From positions 62,001 to 126,000 of the forward strand of contig CAXTNT010000010.1 in NCBI GenBank assembly GCA_964245825.1: a DNA stretch of 64,000 bases, given 5' to 3'. A model generated the notes under the pieces. The model was given only the letters and a program-made list of their open reading frames with translations. It had not been told where the DNA came from and did not search any database. The DNA comes from CAJCIY01 sp964245825 (GTDB lineage: Bacteria > Actinomycetota > Actinomycetes > Mycobacteriales > CAJCIY01). Shown here piece by piece: positions 23,161 through 31,495 of the stretch. Every line of letters begins with the position of its first letter. Within the stretch, counting starts at the first letter, position 1. The translations under genes were made by a program, and so were the position numbers.

Positions 23161-23570
23161 GCGGGCGCGTCGTCCGCGCGACGATCACCGCCGACCCCGT
23201 CGACGTCGCAGCGGTGCTCGCCGACACGGGGCACCCACGGGCCGGTGGACACGGCATCTTCGTCGGCACCGTCCGCGAGGTCGACGAGGGGCGAGCGGTG
23301 TCCGGGCTCTCGTACGAGGCGCATCCCTCCGCCGCCCGGCAGCTGGCCGAGGTGGCCGCCCGGCACGCGACCGGCGACGTCCTCGCGGTCGCCGTCGAGC
23401 ACCGCACCGGCGACCTGGTGGTCGGCGACGTCGCCGTCGTCGTCGCGGTCTCGGCCGAGCACCGAGCCGCGGCGCTGGAGGTCTGCCGGGCGCTCATCGA
23501 CGCGGTGAAGACCGAGGTGCCCATCTGGAAGCGCCAGACCTTCTCGAACGGCGACCACGAGTGGGTCTGA
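23157..23570 (+). CDS. moaE: Molybdopterin synthase large subunit, probable CTG start
   Basis: 137 residues. MoaE motifs: GIFVGTVRE, LSYEAHPSAARQLAEVAARH, AVEHRTGDLVVGDVAVVVAVSAEHRAAALEVCR and the catalytic-lysine end VPIWKRQTFSNG. The first conserved strand (VVRATITADPVDVAAVLAD) lies before the first in-frame GTG (23214), and no ATG, GTG or TTG exists in that frame between there and well inside the mog gene. A CTG at 23157 overlaps the mog TGA as CTGA and has GGGGG 7 nt upstream, so it is the best start. MoaE pairs with MoaD to put sulfur on cPMP. Confidence 0.9.
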   Translation: MSGRVVRATITADPVDVAAVLADTGHPRAGGHGIFVGTVREVDEGRAVSGLSYEAHPSAARQLAEVAARHATGDVLAVAVEHRTGDLVVGDVAVVVAVSAEHRAAALEVCRALIDAVKTEVPIWKRQTFSNGDHEWV

Positions 23571-24913
23571 GCAGCCTCGTCCCGACGCTGCGCTCCCTCG
23601 TCGGCGCCGAACACGTGGCGACCGATCCTGCGGTCACGGCGACGCACGCCCGGGAGTGGACCGGCCGGTTCACCGGCGTAGCCGACGTCGTGGTCGCGCC
23701 GACCGACACCGCCGAGGTGGCGGCGGTCCTGACGGCCTGCGCCGCCGCCCGGGTCCCGGTCGTCCCGCACGGCGGCAACACCGGGCTGGTCGGCGGCGGC
23801 GTCCCCGCGGCCGGCCAGCTGGTGCTCGACCTGACCCGGCTGCGCGACCTGGACGTCGACGGCGACGTGGCGCTGGCGGGCGCCGGGGTCACCCTCGGCG
23901 CCCTGCACCGGGCCGCGGCAGCGGCGGGCCGGCGGTACGGGGTCGACCTGGCCAGCCGCGACAGCGCCACCGTCGGCGGCACGGTCGCGACCAACGCCGG
24001 CGGCACCCGCGTCGTGCGGCACGGCCCGACCCGCGCGCAGCTGCTCGGCGTGGAGGCGGTGCTCGCCGATGGCACGGTCCTGCGCCACCTGCCGGGCTTC
24101 GTCCGGGACAACACCGGCTACCACCTGCCGTCCCTGCTGTGCGGCAGCGAGGGCACCCTCGCCGTCGTCACGGCCGCGCAGCTGCGCCTGCTGCCCGCCG
24201 CACCGGTGCGCACGGTCGCCCTGCTCGCCTTCTCCGAGCTCGACGCGGCGGTCGCGGCGGCCGGCGTCCTGGCCGGGTCGCCGTACGTCGAAGCGGTCGA
24301 ACTCGTGCTGGCGGCGGGGGTCGAGCTGGTCTGCGCCGTCGGTGGGCTCGGCCCGCCCTTCCCGGCGGCGCACGCCGCGTACGTACTGACCGAGGCCCGC
24401 GCGCCGGCCGGCGTGGACGACGGCCTGGCCGCGCTGGTGGGCGCGCTGGCCGGCGTCGCCGACGCGGCGGTGGCTCTGGACGGCGCCGACGCCGAGCGGC
24501 TCTGGTCCTACCGCGAGCGGCACACCGAGGCGGTCTCCACCCGCGGCCCGGTGCACAAGCTGGACGTGACACTGCCGCAGCCCCGGCTCGCCACGTTCCT
24601 GGCCGACCTGCCCGCGGCGGTGGTGGCCGCGTACCCGAAGGCGGAGGTCTGGCTCTTCGGCCATGCCGGCGACGGCAACGTGCACGTCAACGTGACCGGC
24701 GTGGACCCCGGCGACGACGGGCTGGCCGACCTCGTGTTGCGCCGGGTCGCCGCCGTGGGCGGCAGCATCAGCAGCGAGCACGGGATCGGGCGGGCGAAGG
24801 CACGGTGGCTGCACCTGGCCCGCAGCCCGGCGGAGCTCGCGCTGTTCGCCCGGGTGAAGACTGCCTTCGACCCGGCCGGGCTGCTCAACCCCGGCGTCCT
24901 CGTCCCCCACTGA
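23561..24913 (+). CDS. FAD-linked oxidase, GlcD/D-lactate dehydrogenase-like
   Basis: 450 residues from GTG at 23561, overlapping moaE by 10 bp. PCMH-type FAD domain: VVPHGGNTGLVGGGVP, GAGVTLGALH, DSATVGGTVATNAGGTRVVRHG and LCGSEGTLAVVT. C-terminal domain with FGHAGDGNVHVNV and ISSEHGIGRAKARWL, which bind metal and substrate in D-2-hydroxyacid dehydrogenases. It probably oxidises a D-2-hydroxyacid such as glycolate or D-lactate. The overlap with moaE makes it the last gene of this operon, though no link to molybdenum is known. Confidence 0.9.
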   Translation: MGLSSLVPTLRSLVGAEHVATDPAVTATHAREWTGRFTGVADVVVAPTDTAEVAAVLTACAAARVPVVPHGGNTGLVGGGVPAAGQLVLDLTRLRDLDVDGDVALAGAGVTLGALHRAAAAAGRRYGVDLASRDSATVGGTVATNAGGTRVVRHGPTRAQLLGVEAVLADGTVLRHLPGFVRDNTGYHLPSLLCGSEGTLAVVTAAQLRLLPAAPVRTVALLAFSELDAAVAAAGVLAGSPYVEAVELVLAAGVELVCAVGGLGPPFPAAHAAYVLTEARAPAGVDDGLAALVGALAGVADAAVALDGADAERLWSYRERHTEAVSTRGPVHKLDVTLPQPRLATFLADLPAAVVAAYPKAEVWLFGHAGDGNVHVNVTGVDPGDDGLADLVLRRVAAVGGSISSEHGIGRAKARWLHLARSPAELALFARVKTAFDPAGLLNPGVLVPH

Positions 24914-24919
24914 CGGCCT

Positions 24920-24996
24920 GCCCCCCCGCCGAGATGCGGCGAGTTCACCGCGACGCGCCGCCCCGGCCGTACATATCGCACATCTCGGCCGGGGGC
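24920..24996. terminator. Shared hairpin between convergent genes
   Basis: Arms at 24920-24935 and 24981-24996 pair with few mismatches (CCGCCGAGATG against CATCTCGG plus flanking C/G runs) around a ~45-nt loop. It lies between the convergent FAD oxidase and wall-anchored protein genes, so it could stop transcription from both sides. Confidence 0.5.
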
Positions 24997-25006
24997 GGAC
25001 ACCGCA

Positions 25007-26086
25007 TCAGCGGGGCTGCCGCCGGCGGATGAGCAGAGACAGGGACGCTCCGGCCACTCCCACCACGGCGGCGAGAGCGAGTCCTCCGCCCAAGAGCTGC
25101 AGGGCGAGCGGCGAGGCGGACGAGGTGGGCTCGGACTCACTGGCCGCATCGGCCAACGCGACGTGCGATGCGACCGTGGGGGGCGCGGGCGAGGGACTGC
25201 CGCCGGCGGCCCGGATGCGGGCTGTCCCGCCGCCGCTTGCCGCGCCGGTCTGGACCCGGGCGGCGGACGTGAGCGCGGGTCCACCGACCGGTCCGCCCAC
25301 CGGTCCGCCGACCGTGCTCGCGACCCGCTGCTGGTCCAGTGCCCGGGCGGCGCGCGCGTCGGACCCGGCGGTGCAGCGGGGTGCACCGTCCGCACTTTGC
25401 ACGTCGAACGCCACGCTCGTGGAGTGCGTCCCGTCGTTCCCGATCGCCGAGACGGTGTAGTCACACGGCACCAGGTCGAGCACGAACACATAGACCCCGC
25501 CGTCCACGACGCCGGGTGTCGTGAGCACCCGTCGACTGCCGGAACCACTCACCGCCACGGTGTACGTGGCCGCGTGGCGATACACGTCCGCGGTGTTGAC
25601 GACGCCGATCTTGACGCCGACAGCGGCTCCGCCGAACGGCTTCGCCAAGGGCACCCCGGCGACGGTGGGCACCCCCGGGAACACCGGGGCGATCGGAACC
25701 GTGACCGTCGCCGTGGATGTCGGGGGTGTCCGCCTGGTCGGGTCATTCGTGATCGTGTAGGTGAAGGTGGCGTTGAAGGCCCTCGGGGGGTACGACGGCG
25801 GCGGGGCCGTGTAGGACACCTCGTCGTCGACGACGACCGCCGTACCGGCAGTGGGGGTGCCGACACTCAGGATCGTCAGCGGCCCACCCCCGACGGAGTT
25901 GAGGTCGTTGGCCAGCACATCGATGCGGATCGCGGTGGCCGTGCCCGCGAGGAGCGGGCGACCCACCACATCGTTGACGGCGGTCAGCCGGGCCCTGGTC
26001 GCGGACGCGGGTGACGCGCAGACCGTCGCCAGCCCCGAGAAGGCGGTCAGGATGAGCAGGAGCGTGGCCACGGCGCGACGCGTCAT
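25007..26086 (-). CDS. Secreted, membrane-anchored protein with cadherin-like VLANDL domain
   Basis: 359 residues from ATG at 26086; the frame is open to 26206, but the signal peptide (RRAVATLLLILTAFSGLATVCASPASA) starts here. Residues 30-130 form an Ig/cadherin-like domain with AIRIDVLANDLNSVGGGPLTI and FNATFTYTITND, as in bacterial adhesins. A second all-beta region and a GGPVGG repeat follow. The C-terminus is a membrane helix with a basic tail (LALAAVVGVAGASLSLLIRRRQPR), with no LPxTG-like sortase motif. Probably a surface protein; ligand unknown. Confidence 0.75.
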   Translation of the reverse strand: MTRRAVATLLLILTAFSGLATVCASPASATRARLTAVNDVVGRPLLAGTATAIRIDVLANDLNSVGGGPLTILSVGTPTAGTAVVVDDEVSYTAPPPSYPPRAFNATFTYTITNDPTRRTPPTSTATVTVPIAPVFPGVPTVAGVPLAKPFGGAAVGVKIGVVNTADVYRHAATYTVAVSGSGSRRVLTTPGVVDGGVYVFVLDLVPCDYTVSAIGNDGTHSTSVAFDVQSADGAPRCTAGSDARAARALDQQRVASTVGGPVGGPVGGPALTSAARVQTGAASGGGTARIRAAGGSPSPAPPTVASHVALADAASESEPTSSASPLALQLLGGGLALAAVVGVAGASLSLLIRRRQPR

Positions 26087-26341
26087 GCGGTTCGACGTCC
26101 CTCCGGCGGCGGTGCGCCGCGGCGAGCGCACGCCTTGATCCCAGGATGTCCCGCTGCGAGACGGAAGCACCCGACGACGGATGACCGGGCGCACGGACGC
26201 TAACACCGCTCTCCCGTCCGATCAATGACGCTCGCGAGCCTGGCGGGCGTTCGGTCCACCGCGGGCCGATGGCGGTGGACGACGAGACAGGACATGCTGC
26301 GGGGGCGCCAGGTGCTGCCGAGATGCGCGAGGAGCCCGCCC

Positions 26342-26536
26342 ATGAAGGTCCACGTCGACCCCGACCGCTGCCAGGGCCACGGCCGCTGCTACGACCTTGC
26401 GCCGCAGTTCTTCGCCTCCGACGACGAGGGCTACGGCACCGAGCTCGACGGCGGGGGCATCCCGCCCGGGCGCGAGCACGAGGCGCAGGTCGCCGCCATG
26501 AACTGTCCCGAGATGGCCATCGACGTGGAGCAGTGA
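26342..26536 (+). CDS. P450-associated [3Fe-4S]-type ferredoxin
   Basis: 64 residues, ATG at 26342 with GAGGAG upstream. The cluster ligands are Cys-Gln-Gly-His-Gly-Arg-Cys and a later Asn-Cys-Pro. This is the CxxHxxC...CP pattern of small actinobacterial ferredoxins, in which His replaces one Cys of the classic motif. It passes electrons to the cytochrome P450 whose start is 1 nt beyond its stop. No ferredoxin reductase gene lies nearby. Confidence 0.9.
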   Translation: MKVHVDPDRCQGHGRCYDLAPQFFASDDEGYGTELDGGGIPPGREHEAQVAAMNCPEMAIDVEQ

Positions 26537-26537
26537 G

Positions 26538-27824
26538 ATGACGACCGATCCGACCCCGGACGCCCGGTTCGCCGAGTCCACCGACAGCCGCTTCTCCGGC
26601 CGCGTCGGCGTCGGACGCCGCAACGCGATCGCCACCGGCCCGGTCGCCGACTGGGCCACCGACTTCGACCACCTCGACGACGCCTGGGCCGCCGGCATGT
26701 ACGCCATCACCGACGACCTGCGCGGGCGCTGCCCGCTCGCGCACACCGACCGCTTCGGTGGCGGCTGGCTGCCGACCCGGTACGACGACGTCAGCGAGAT
26801 CGCGTACGACAGCGACCGCTTCAGCTCCCGTTCGGTGGTGATGGGCAACTTCCGGCCGGACGTGTCCCTCGCACCGGTCGGCGGCACCCCGCCGATCACC
26901 TCCGACCCGCCGTTCCACCACGGCGCCCGGAAGCTGCTGCTCCCCGCCTTCACCCGGACGAAGGTCACCTTGCTCGAACCGGCGACCCGCGCGTACTGCC
27001 ACGAGCTGATCGACGGCTTCGCCGGCCGGGACGTCGTGGACGCGGCGGTCGACTACGCCCAGCACATCCCGATGCGGGTGATCTCCGACATGCTCGGCTT
27101 CCCGCCGCAGGACGGTCCGGAATTCGCTACCTTCGTGTCCGACGTCCTCGAGGGGATCAACCACCCGCTGGAGCAGCGGCTCGAGGGGATCCAGGCGCTG
27201 TTCCGCTACCTGTCGGCCCAGATCGACGACCACCTGGCCCGGCCGCGCGAGGACCTGACCACGTACCTGATCGACGCGGAGATGGCGGGGGAGAAGCTCG
27301 ACGCCTTCCACATCGCGGGCACGATGGGACTGCTGCTGTTGGCCGGCATCGACACCACCTGGAGCGGCATCGGCGCCTCGCTGTGGCACCTCGCGCGGAC
27401 ACCGGCCGACCGCGACCGTCTGGTGGCCGAGCCCGCGCTGGTGCCGACCGCCGTCGAGGAGCTGCTCCGGGCGTATGCCCCGGTGACGATGGCCCGGCTC
27501 GTCCGCGCGGACACCGACTTCCACGGCGTGCCGATGCGGGCCGAGGACTGGATCCTGCTGTCGTTCCCGGCCGCCAACCGCGACCCCGCGCAGTTCGAGC
27601 GCGCCGACGAGGTCGTCATCGACCGGGAGATCAACCGGCACGCGGCCTTCGGGCTGGGCATCCACCGCTGCGTCGGCAGCCACCTCGCGCGGATGGAGAT
27701 GCGGGTCGCGTTGGAGGTCTGGCTGGAGCGCTTTCCCCGCTTCTCGCTCGCCGACGCCGGTGCTGTGCGGTGGAGCCATGGGCAGGTACGCGGCCCGCGG
27801 GTGCTTCCGGTCCGCGTGGGCTGA
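26538..27824 (+). CDS. Cytochrome P450
   Basis: 428 residues, one base after the ferredoxin stop. I-helix LLLLAGIDTTWSG (oxygen activation), ExxR in VEELLRAYAP, and the haem loop AAFGLGIHRCVGSHLARMEM with Cys at residue 378. It begins with a long N-terminal arm and has no membrane anchor, so it is a soluble class I bacterial P450. Substrate is unknown. The pairing with a dedicated ferredoxin suggests a specific oxidation rather than part of a biosynthetic cluster, since neighbours are unrelated. Confidence 0.93.
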   Translation: MTTDPTPDARFAESTDSRFSGRVGVGRRNAIATGPVADWATDFDHLDDAWAAGMYAITDDLRGRCPLAHTDRFGGGWLPTRYDDVSEIAYDSDRFSSRSVVMGNFRPDVSLAPVGGTPPITSDPPFHHGARKLLLPAFTRTKVTLLEPATRAYCHELIDGFAGRDVVDAAVDYAQHIPMRVISDMLGFPPQDGPEFATFVSDVLEGINHPLEQRLEGIQALFRYLSAQIDDHLARPREDLTTYLIDAEMAGEKLDAFHIAGTMGLLLLAGIDTTWSGIGASLWHLARTPADRDRLVAEPALVPTAVEELLRAYAPVTMARLVRADTDFHGVPMRAEDWILLSFPAANRDPAQFERADEVVIDREINRHAAFGLGIHRCVGSHLARMEMRVALEVWLERFPRFSLADAGAVRWSHGQVRGPRVLPVRVG

Positions 27825-27848
27825 TCTCAGCCGCCGTTCACGTTTCTC

Positions 27849-27866
27849 TACTACAGTCACGTAGTA
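27849..27866. promoter_or_regulatory. BlaI-type operator
   Basis: TACTAC-AGTCAC-GTAGTA, a perfect inverted repeat with a 6-bp spacer, 18 bp before the BlaI-family gene. It resembles BlaI/MecI boxes (TACTACA-type half-sites) and would allow autoregulation. Confidence 0.75.
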
Positions 27867-27884
27867 CCGGATGGAGGTGGCGGG

Positions 27885-28238
27885 GTGGCACGGCGCGCGC
27901 AGGGGGTCCTCGAGGCCGAGGTGATGGCCGCGCTGTGGGCGGCGGACGCGCCACGGTCGCCGGAGGACGTGCGTGTCGACCTCGGCGGCGACCTCGCCTA
28001 CACGACGGTGCAGACCACGCTCGTACGCCTGCATGAGAAAGGCGCCGTCAGCCGTGCGCCGCGGGGCCGTGGGTTCGTGTACACCCCGGTGCTGCACGAG
28101 GCCGACCTCACCGCGCGACGGATGCGGCTGCTGCTCGACGCCGAACCCGATCGACCCGGCGTGCTGAGCCGGTTCGTGGCAAGCCTCGAACCCCAGGACG
28201 AGGCCGCTCTGCGCCGCGCGCTCCGGGACGCCCCGTGA
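27885..28238 (+). CDS. BlaI/MecI/CopY-family repressor
   Basis: 117 residues, GTG at 27885 with GGAGG upstream. Winged-helix domain: GVLEAEVMAALWAADAPRSPEDVRVDLG, then the recognition helix AYTTVQTTLVRLHEKGAVSR, then RGRGFVYTPVL. The C-terminal helices dimerise. In this family a membrane peptidase of the M56 type inactivates the repressor when a cell-wall or beta-lactam signal arrives; that partner follows directly (GTGA overlap). A matching operator lies just upstream. Confidence 0.93.
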   Translation: MARRAQGVLEAEVMAALWAADAPRSPEDVRVDLGGDLAYTTVQTTLVRLHEKGAVSRAPRGRGFVYTPVLHEADLTARRMRLLLDAEPDRPGVLSRFVASLEPQDEAALRRALRDAP

Positions 28239-29131
28239 TCGTGTCGTCCCTGGCCCCGTGGTTCGCCGCCGCCGTCCTCGGGGTCCTCGCGCCGTCGCTG
28301 GCCCGGCGCATGCACCCGCGGGTCGGTCCGGCCCCGCTCGCGGTCGGCGGTCTCGTGGTCGCCGCCGTCACCGCAGCCGTATCGGCGGTCGTGGTCGCCG
28401 TGTGGGTGGGCCAGCAGCCGATGGTCGGCCGACTCGGCCACTGGTCGGCACCGCTCGTCGGGGCCGACGACCCGTTCCCGCTCGCGGCCCGCTGCGGCGC
28501 CGCGGTGCTGCTCGCCGCCGCCGCCGCAGGAGTGGTTCGCGCAGTGTTGCGCGAGGGCCGGCGCACCGTGACGGCATGGCGGCTCGCGCGCAGGCAACCG
28601 CCCGGCCTGGTCGTGCTCGACGAGGCGGCACCGCTGGCGTACGCGCTGCCGGGCTGGCCCGGACGGGTGGTGGTCAGCCGGGGGCTGCTGCGGCGGCTCG
28701 ACGGGGCGGGCCGCCGCTCGCTGCTCGCCCACGAGACGGCGCACCTGCGCTACCGGCACGACCTGACCGCGCTCGCCGCGGGACTCGCCGCGGGACTGAA
28801 CCCGCTGCTCGCCGCCCTCCCGGCCGCCGTCCGGACGGCCGGCGAACGGCAGGCCGACGAGTACGCGGCCCGTGTCGTCGGGGACCGCCGCGCCGTGGCC
28901 GCCGCGATCACCACCGCCGTCGCCCCCGACCTCGCGCTCACCGCCTTCGCTGCGGGTGGGGCGGACGTTCCACGCCGGGTCGCGGCGCTCCTGCGGCCCG
29001 CCACCCGCGACGGGCTGTCCGCCGCGCTGGCTCCGGCCCTGCTGGTGGCGCTGGCGGCAGCCTCCTGGCTGTGGCTCGCGCACGACCTCGACCACATCTT
29101 CGACGCCGCCGCCCTGGCCCTCGCCCGCTGA
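28235..29131 (+). CDS. M56-family membrane metallopeptidase (BlaR1-like, no sensor domain)
   Basis: 298 residues, GTG at 28235 overlapping the repressor stop. Membrane helices at the N-terminus (about 5-20, 35-60, 88-103), the zinc motif HETAH in SLLAHETAHLRYRHD, a downstream ExxxD-type segment (ERQADEYAARVV), and a C-terminal helix. The penicillin-binding sensor domain of BlaR1 is absent, as is usual for actinobacterial M56 partners. It probably cuts or triggers removal of the BlaI-type repressor. No beta-lactamase gene is seen near; targets are elsewhere. Confidence 0.88.
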   Translation: MIVSSLAPWFAAAVLGVLAPSLARRMHPRVGPAPLAVGGLVVAAVTAAVSAVVVAVWVGQQPMVGRLGHWSAPLVGADDPFPLAARCGAAVLLAAAAAGVVRAVLREGRRTVTAWRLARRQPPGLVVLDEAAPLAYALPGWPGRVVVSRGLLRRLDGAGRRSLLAHETAHLRYRHDLTALAAGLAAGLNPLLAALPAAVRTAGERQADEYAARVVGDRRAVAAAITTAVAPDLALTAFAAGGADVPRRVAALLRPATRDGLSAALAPALLVALAAASWLWLAHDLDHIFDAAALALAR

Positions 29132-29238
29132 GGCCACCTCGACACGCACCCTTCTAGGGTGACGGTCCACCCCACGCCACCCCGACGCCAGGAGCAGCTG
29201 CCCGTGTCGCACCCCGCCAGGACGATTGGGGCCGGCCG

Positions 29239-30171
29239 ATGATGCTCGCCGCCGTACACCACGGGCTGAGCTGGCCCGAGGCGATCGTCGTCGGCCTGCT
29301 GCAGGGCGTCTCCGAACTGTTCCCGGTCTCCTCGCTCGGCCACTCGGTGCTGCTGCCCGCGCTGATCGGCGGCTCGTGGGCGCGCGACCTGGACGTGTCG
29401 GCGTCGGAGTCCCCGTACCTGGCCTACATCGTGGGTCTGCACGTGGCCACGGCCATCGCATTGGTGGCGTACTTCTGGCGCGACTGGGTGCGCATCGTGG
29501 GCGGCCTGGTCTCCAGCATCCGGCACCGGGAGATCAAAACGCCCGAGCAGCGTCTCGGCTGGCTGCTGGTCGTCGGGACCATCCCGGTCGGCCTGGTCGG
29601 GCTGGTCTTCGAGCACACCTTCCGGGTCCGCTTCGGCAAGCCGCTCCCAGCCGGGATCTTCCTGGCCGTCAACGGTCTGCTGCTGCTCGGTGCCGAGCGG
29701 CTGCGGCGGCGCGCGGCCGACCCCCCGGTCGCCGTCGTGGACGGCACGACCGACGGGGCCGAGCGCGACGAGGCGGTGGACCAGCGGCTGGGCCGGCTCT
29801 CGTGGCTCACCGCCGGCCTGATCGGCGCGACCCAGATCGCCGCGCTGGTCGCGGGGATCAGCCGCTCGGGCATCGCGATGGCCGGCGGTCTGCTCAAGGG
29901 CCTGTCGCACGAGGACGCGGCGCGGCTGTCGTTCCTGCTGGCGACGCCGGTGATCCTCGCGGCGGGAGTGCTCAAGCTGCCCGACCTCTCCGGCCCGCTC
30001 GGCTCGGGCATCCGCGGGCAGGTGGTGGTCGGCAGCATCCTGTCCGGGGTCGGTGCGTATGTCTCGGTCCGCTTCCTGGACCGGTACTTCCAGACCCGTT
30101 CGCTGCGCCCGTTCGGCATCTACTGCCTGGTCGCGGGCACCGCCTGCGCCATCCGCTTCGGCTTCTTCTGA
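29239..30171 (+). CDS. uppP: Undecaprenyl-diphosphate phosphatase
   Basis: 310 residues, start ATG at 29239 or 29242. BacA/UppP motifs: EAIVVGLLQGVSELFPVSSLGHSVLLP near the N-terminus, and IAALVAGISRSGIAMAGGLLKGLSHEDAARLSFLLATPVI in the second half, which hold the catalytic Glu, Ser and Arg. About eight membrane segments. It regenerates undecaprenyl phosphate for wall polymers and contributes to bacitracin tolerance. A charged loop of about 30 residues (ADPPVAVVDGTTDGAERDEAVDQ) between the halves is longer than in E. coli. Confidence 0.9.
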   Translation: MMLAAVHHGLSWPEAIVVGLLQGVSELFPVSSLGHSVLLPALIGGSWARDLDVSASESPYLAYIVGLHVATAIALVAYFWRDWVRIVGGLVSSIRHREIKTPEQRLGWLLVVGTIPVGLVGLVFEHTFRVRFGKPLPAGIFLAVNGLLLLGAERLRRRAADPPVAVVDGTTDGAERDEAVDQRLGRLSWLTAGLIGATQIAALVAGISRSGIAMAGGLLKGLSHEDAARLSFLLATPVILAAGVLKLPDLSGPLGSGIRGQVVVGSILSGVGAYVSVRFLDRYFQTRSLRPFGIYCLVAGTACAIRFGFF

Positions 30172-30277
30172 GCAGATCCCGGTAGGTCACGGGCCACGGC
30201 ATGTCTGAGGCGGCCGCGAGCGGGCAACCCCTGTCGGGGGGGGCAGGACGCGCCGTTCCCGAGACGAAGGAGTCACC

Positions 30278-30853
30278 GTGAGCAACGACACCAGACAGAT
30301 CACCCCGCAGAACCTGAGCTACACCGTGCCGGGGATGAAGAGCGACGACGCCCAGCTCGTCGTCGGCCTGCTGCAGGACCGGCTCAACGCCCTGAACGAC
30401 CTCGCGCTGACCCTCAAGCACGTGCACTGGAACGTCGTGGGTCCGCACTTCATCGCCGTCCACCTCATGCTCGACCCGCAGGTCGAGGCCGTCCGGGCGA
30501 TGGCCGACACCACCGCCGAGCGGATCGCCACCCTGGGCGGCTCCCCCACCGGTACGCCCGGCCGGCTGGTCGAGCAGCGGACGTGGGATGACTACACGCT
30601 CGGCCGGGCCGACGCGATCGACCACCTGGGCGCCCTCGACCTCGTCTACACCGGCGTCGTCGAGAGCCACCGCGCTGCCATCGAGAGCACCGAGAAGACC
30701 GACCCCGTGACGCAGGACATGCTCATCGGCCAGGCCGCCCAGCTGGAGATGTTCCAGTGGTTCGTCCGGGCGCACGTCGAGACCGCGGGCGGGAAGCTGC
30801 GCACCGCTGGCGCCGACTCCGAAGCGGATGCGGCGAAGCAGGCCCGCCCCTGA
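30278..30853 (+). CDS. dps: Dps-family DNA-binding ferritin
   Basis: 191 residues from GTG at 30278, with AAGGAG upstream. Dps signature LKHVHWNVVGPHFIAVHLMLD with the ferroxidase His/Asp, then VEAVRAMADTTAERIATLGG with the partner Glu. Tail of about 20 residues (LRTAGADSEADAAKQARP) is charged and could contact DNA. It oxidises and stores iron and shields DNA under stress, as a dodecamer. A hairpin follows. Confidence 0.93.
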   Translation: MSNDTRQITPQNLSYTVPGMKSDDAQLVVGLLQDRLNALNDLALTLKHVHWNVVGPHFIAVHLMLDPQVEAVRAMADTTAERIATLGGSPTGTPGRLVEQRTWDDYTLGRADAIDHLGALDLVYTGVVESHRAAIESTEKTDPVTQDMLIGQAAQLEMFQWFVRAHVETAGGKLRTAGADSEADAAKQARP

Positions 30854-30873
30854 TCCCCGGGCACTGCTGACCC

Positions 30874-30919
30874 GGGCTGGGCTCGGCGCCCGCACCGAGC
30901 GTGGCATCGGGCCCAGCCC
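30874..30919 (+). terminator. Hairpin after dps
   Basis: GGGCTGGG at 30874-30881 pairs with CCCAGCCC at 30912-30919, with an inner CTCGG/CCGAG stem. It begins 20 bp after the dps stop. Confidence 0.6.
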
Positions 30920-30965
30920 CGCAGCCGAGCGAGGGTGCGGCATCCCCCAGCACCGGAGGTTTCTT

Positions 30966-31397
30966 GTGGTTCATGTGCAGCGGACGTTCCCGGTCGCGCC
31001 GGACGTCGACGCGGTCGTCGAGTACCTGGCCGACTTCGCGCACGCGGAGGCCTGGGATCCCGGCACCAAGTCCTGCACCCGCAGCGACTCGGGACCCATC
31101 CAGGTCAACGCCACCTGGCACAACGTGTCGGAGCTGCGGGGCCGATCGACGGAGCTCACGTACCGCCTCGTCCGGCTCGATCCGGGTCACCTCACGTTCG
31201 AGGGCGACAACAAGAGCGCCCACTCCGTCGACGACATCGTCGTGCGCCCCGCGGCCGACGGCAGTGAGATCACGTACACCGCAGACATCACCTTCAAGGG
31301 GATCGCGCGGGTAGCGGGTCCGTTCCTGCGCGGCACGTTCGAGAAGCTCGGCGACGAGACCGTCGAGCAGATGACCAGGGTCCTCGCCGCGATCTGA
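30966..31397 (+). CDS. SRPBCC (polyketide-cyclase/START-like) protein
   Basis: 143 residues from GTG at 30966, with GGAGG 6 nt upstream. Typical helix-grip order: VHVQRTFPVAPDVDAVVEYLADFAHAEAWDPG at the start, strands LTYRLVRLDPGHLTFEGDN and ITYTADITFKG, and a long C-terminal helix (GTFEKLGDETVEQMTRVLAAI). Members bind lipophilic ligands in a central cavity; no specific role can be given. It stands alone. Confidence 0.8.
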   Translation: MVHVQRTFPVAPDVDAVVEYLADFAHAEAWDPGTKSCTRSDSGPIQVNATWHNVSELRGRSTELTYRLVRLDPGHLTFEGDNKSAHSVDDIVVRPAADGSEITYTADITFKGIARVAGPFLRGTFEKLGDETVEQMTRVLAAI

Positions 31398-31495
31398 GGC
31401 CGGCCACTCGTTCGGTCCCGGGCGATCGCTCCAGCGTCCACCGACGGGGCCGGCGCAGCGTCGACGTTCTCGTGAGCCTGGCGGGCGGTCGGCCG

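Noticed and set aside
24920..24996. Second riboswitch or small RNA
   Set aside because: Only a simple imperfect hairpin between convergent stops; a shared terminator explains it.
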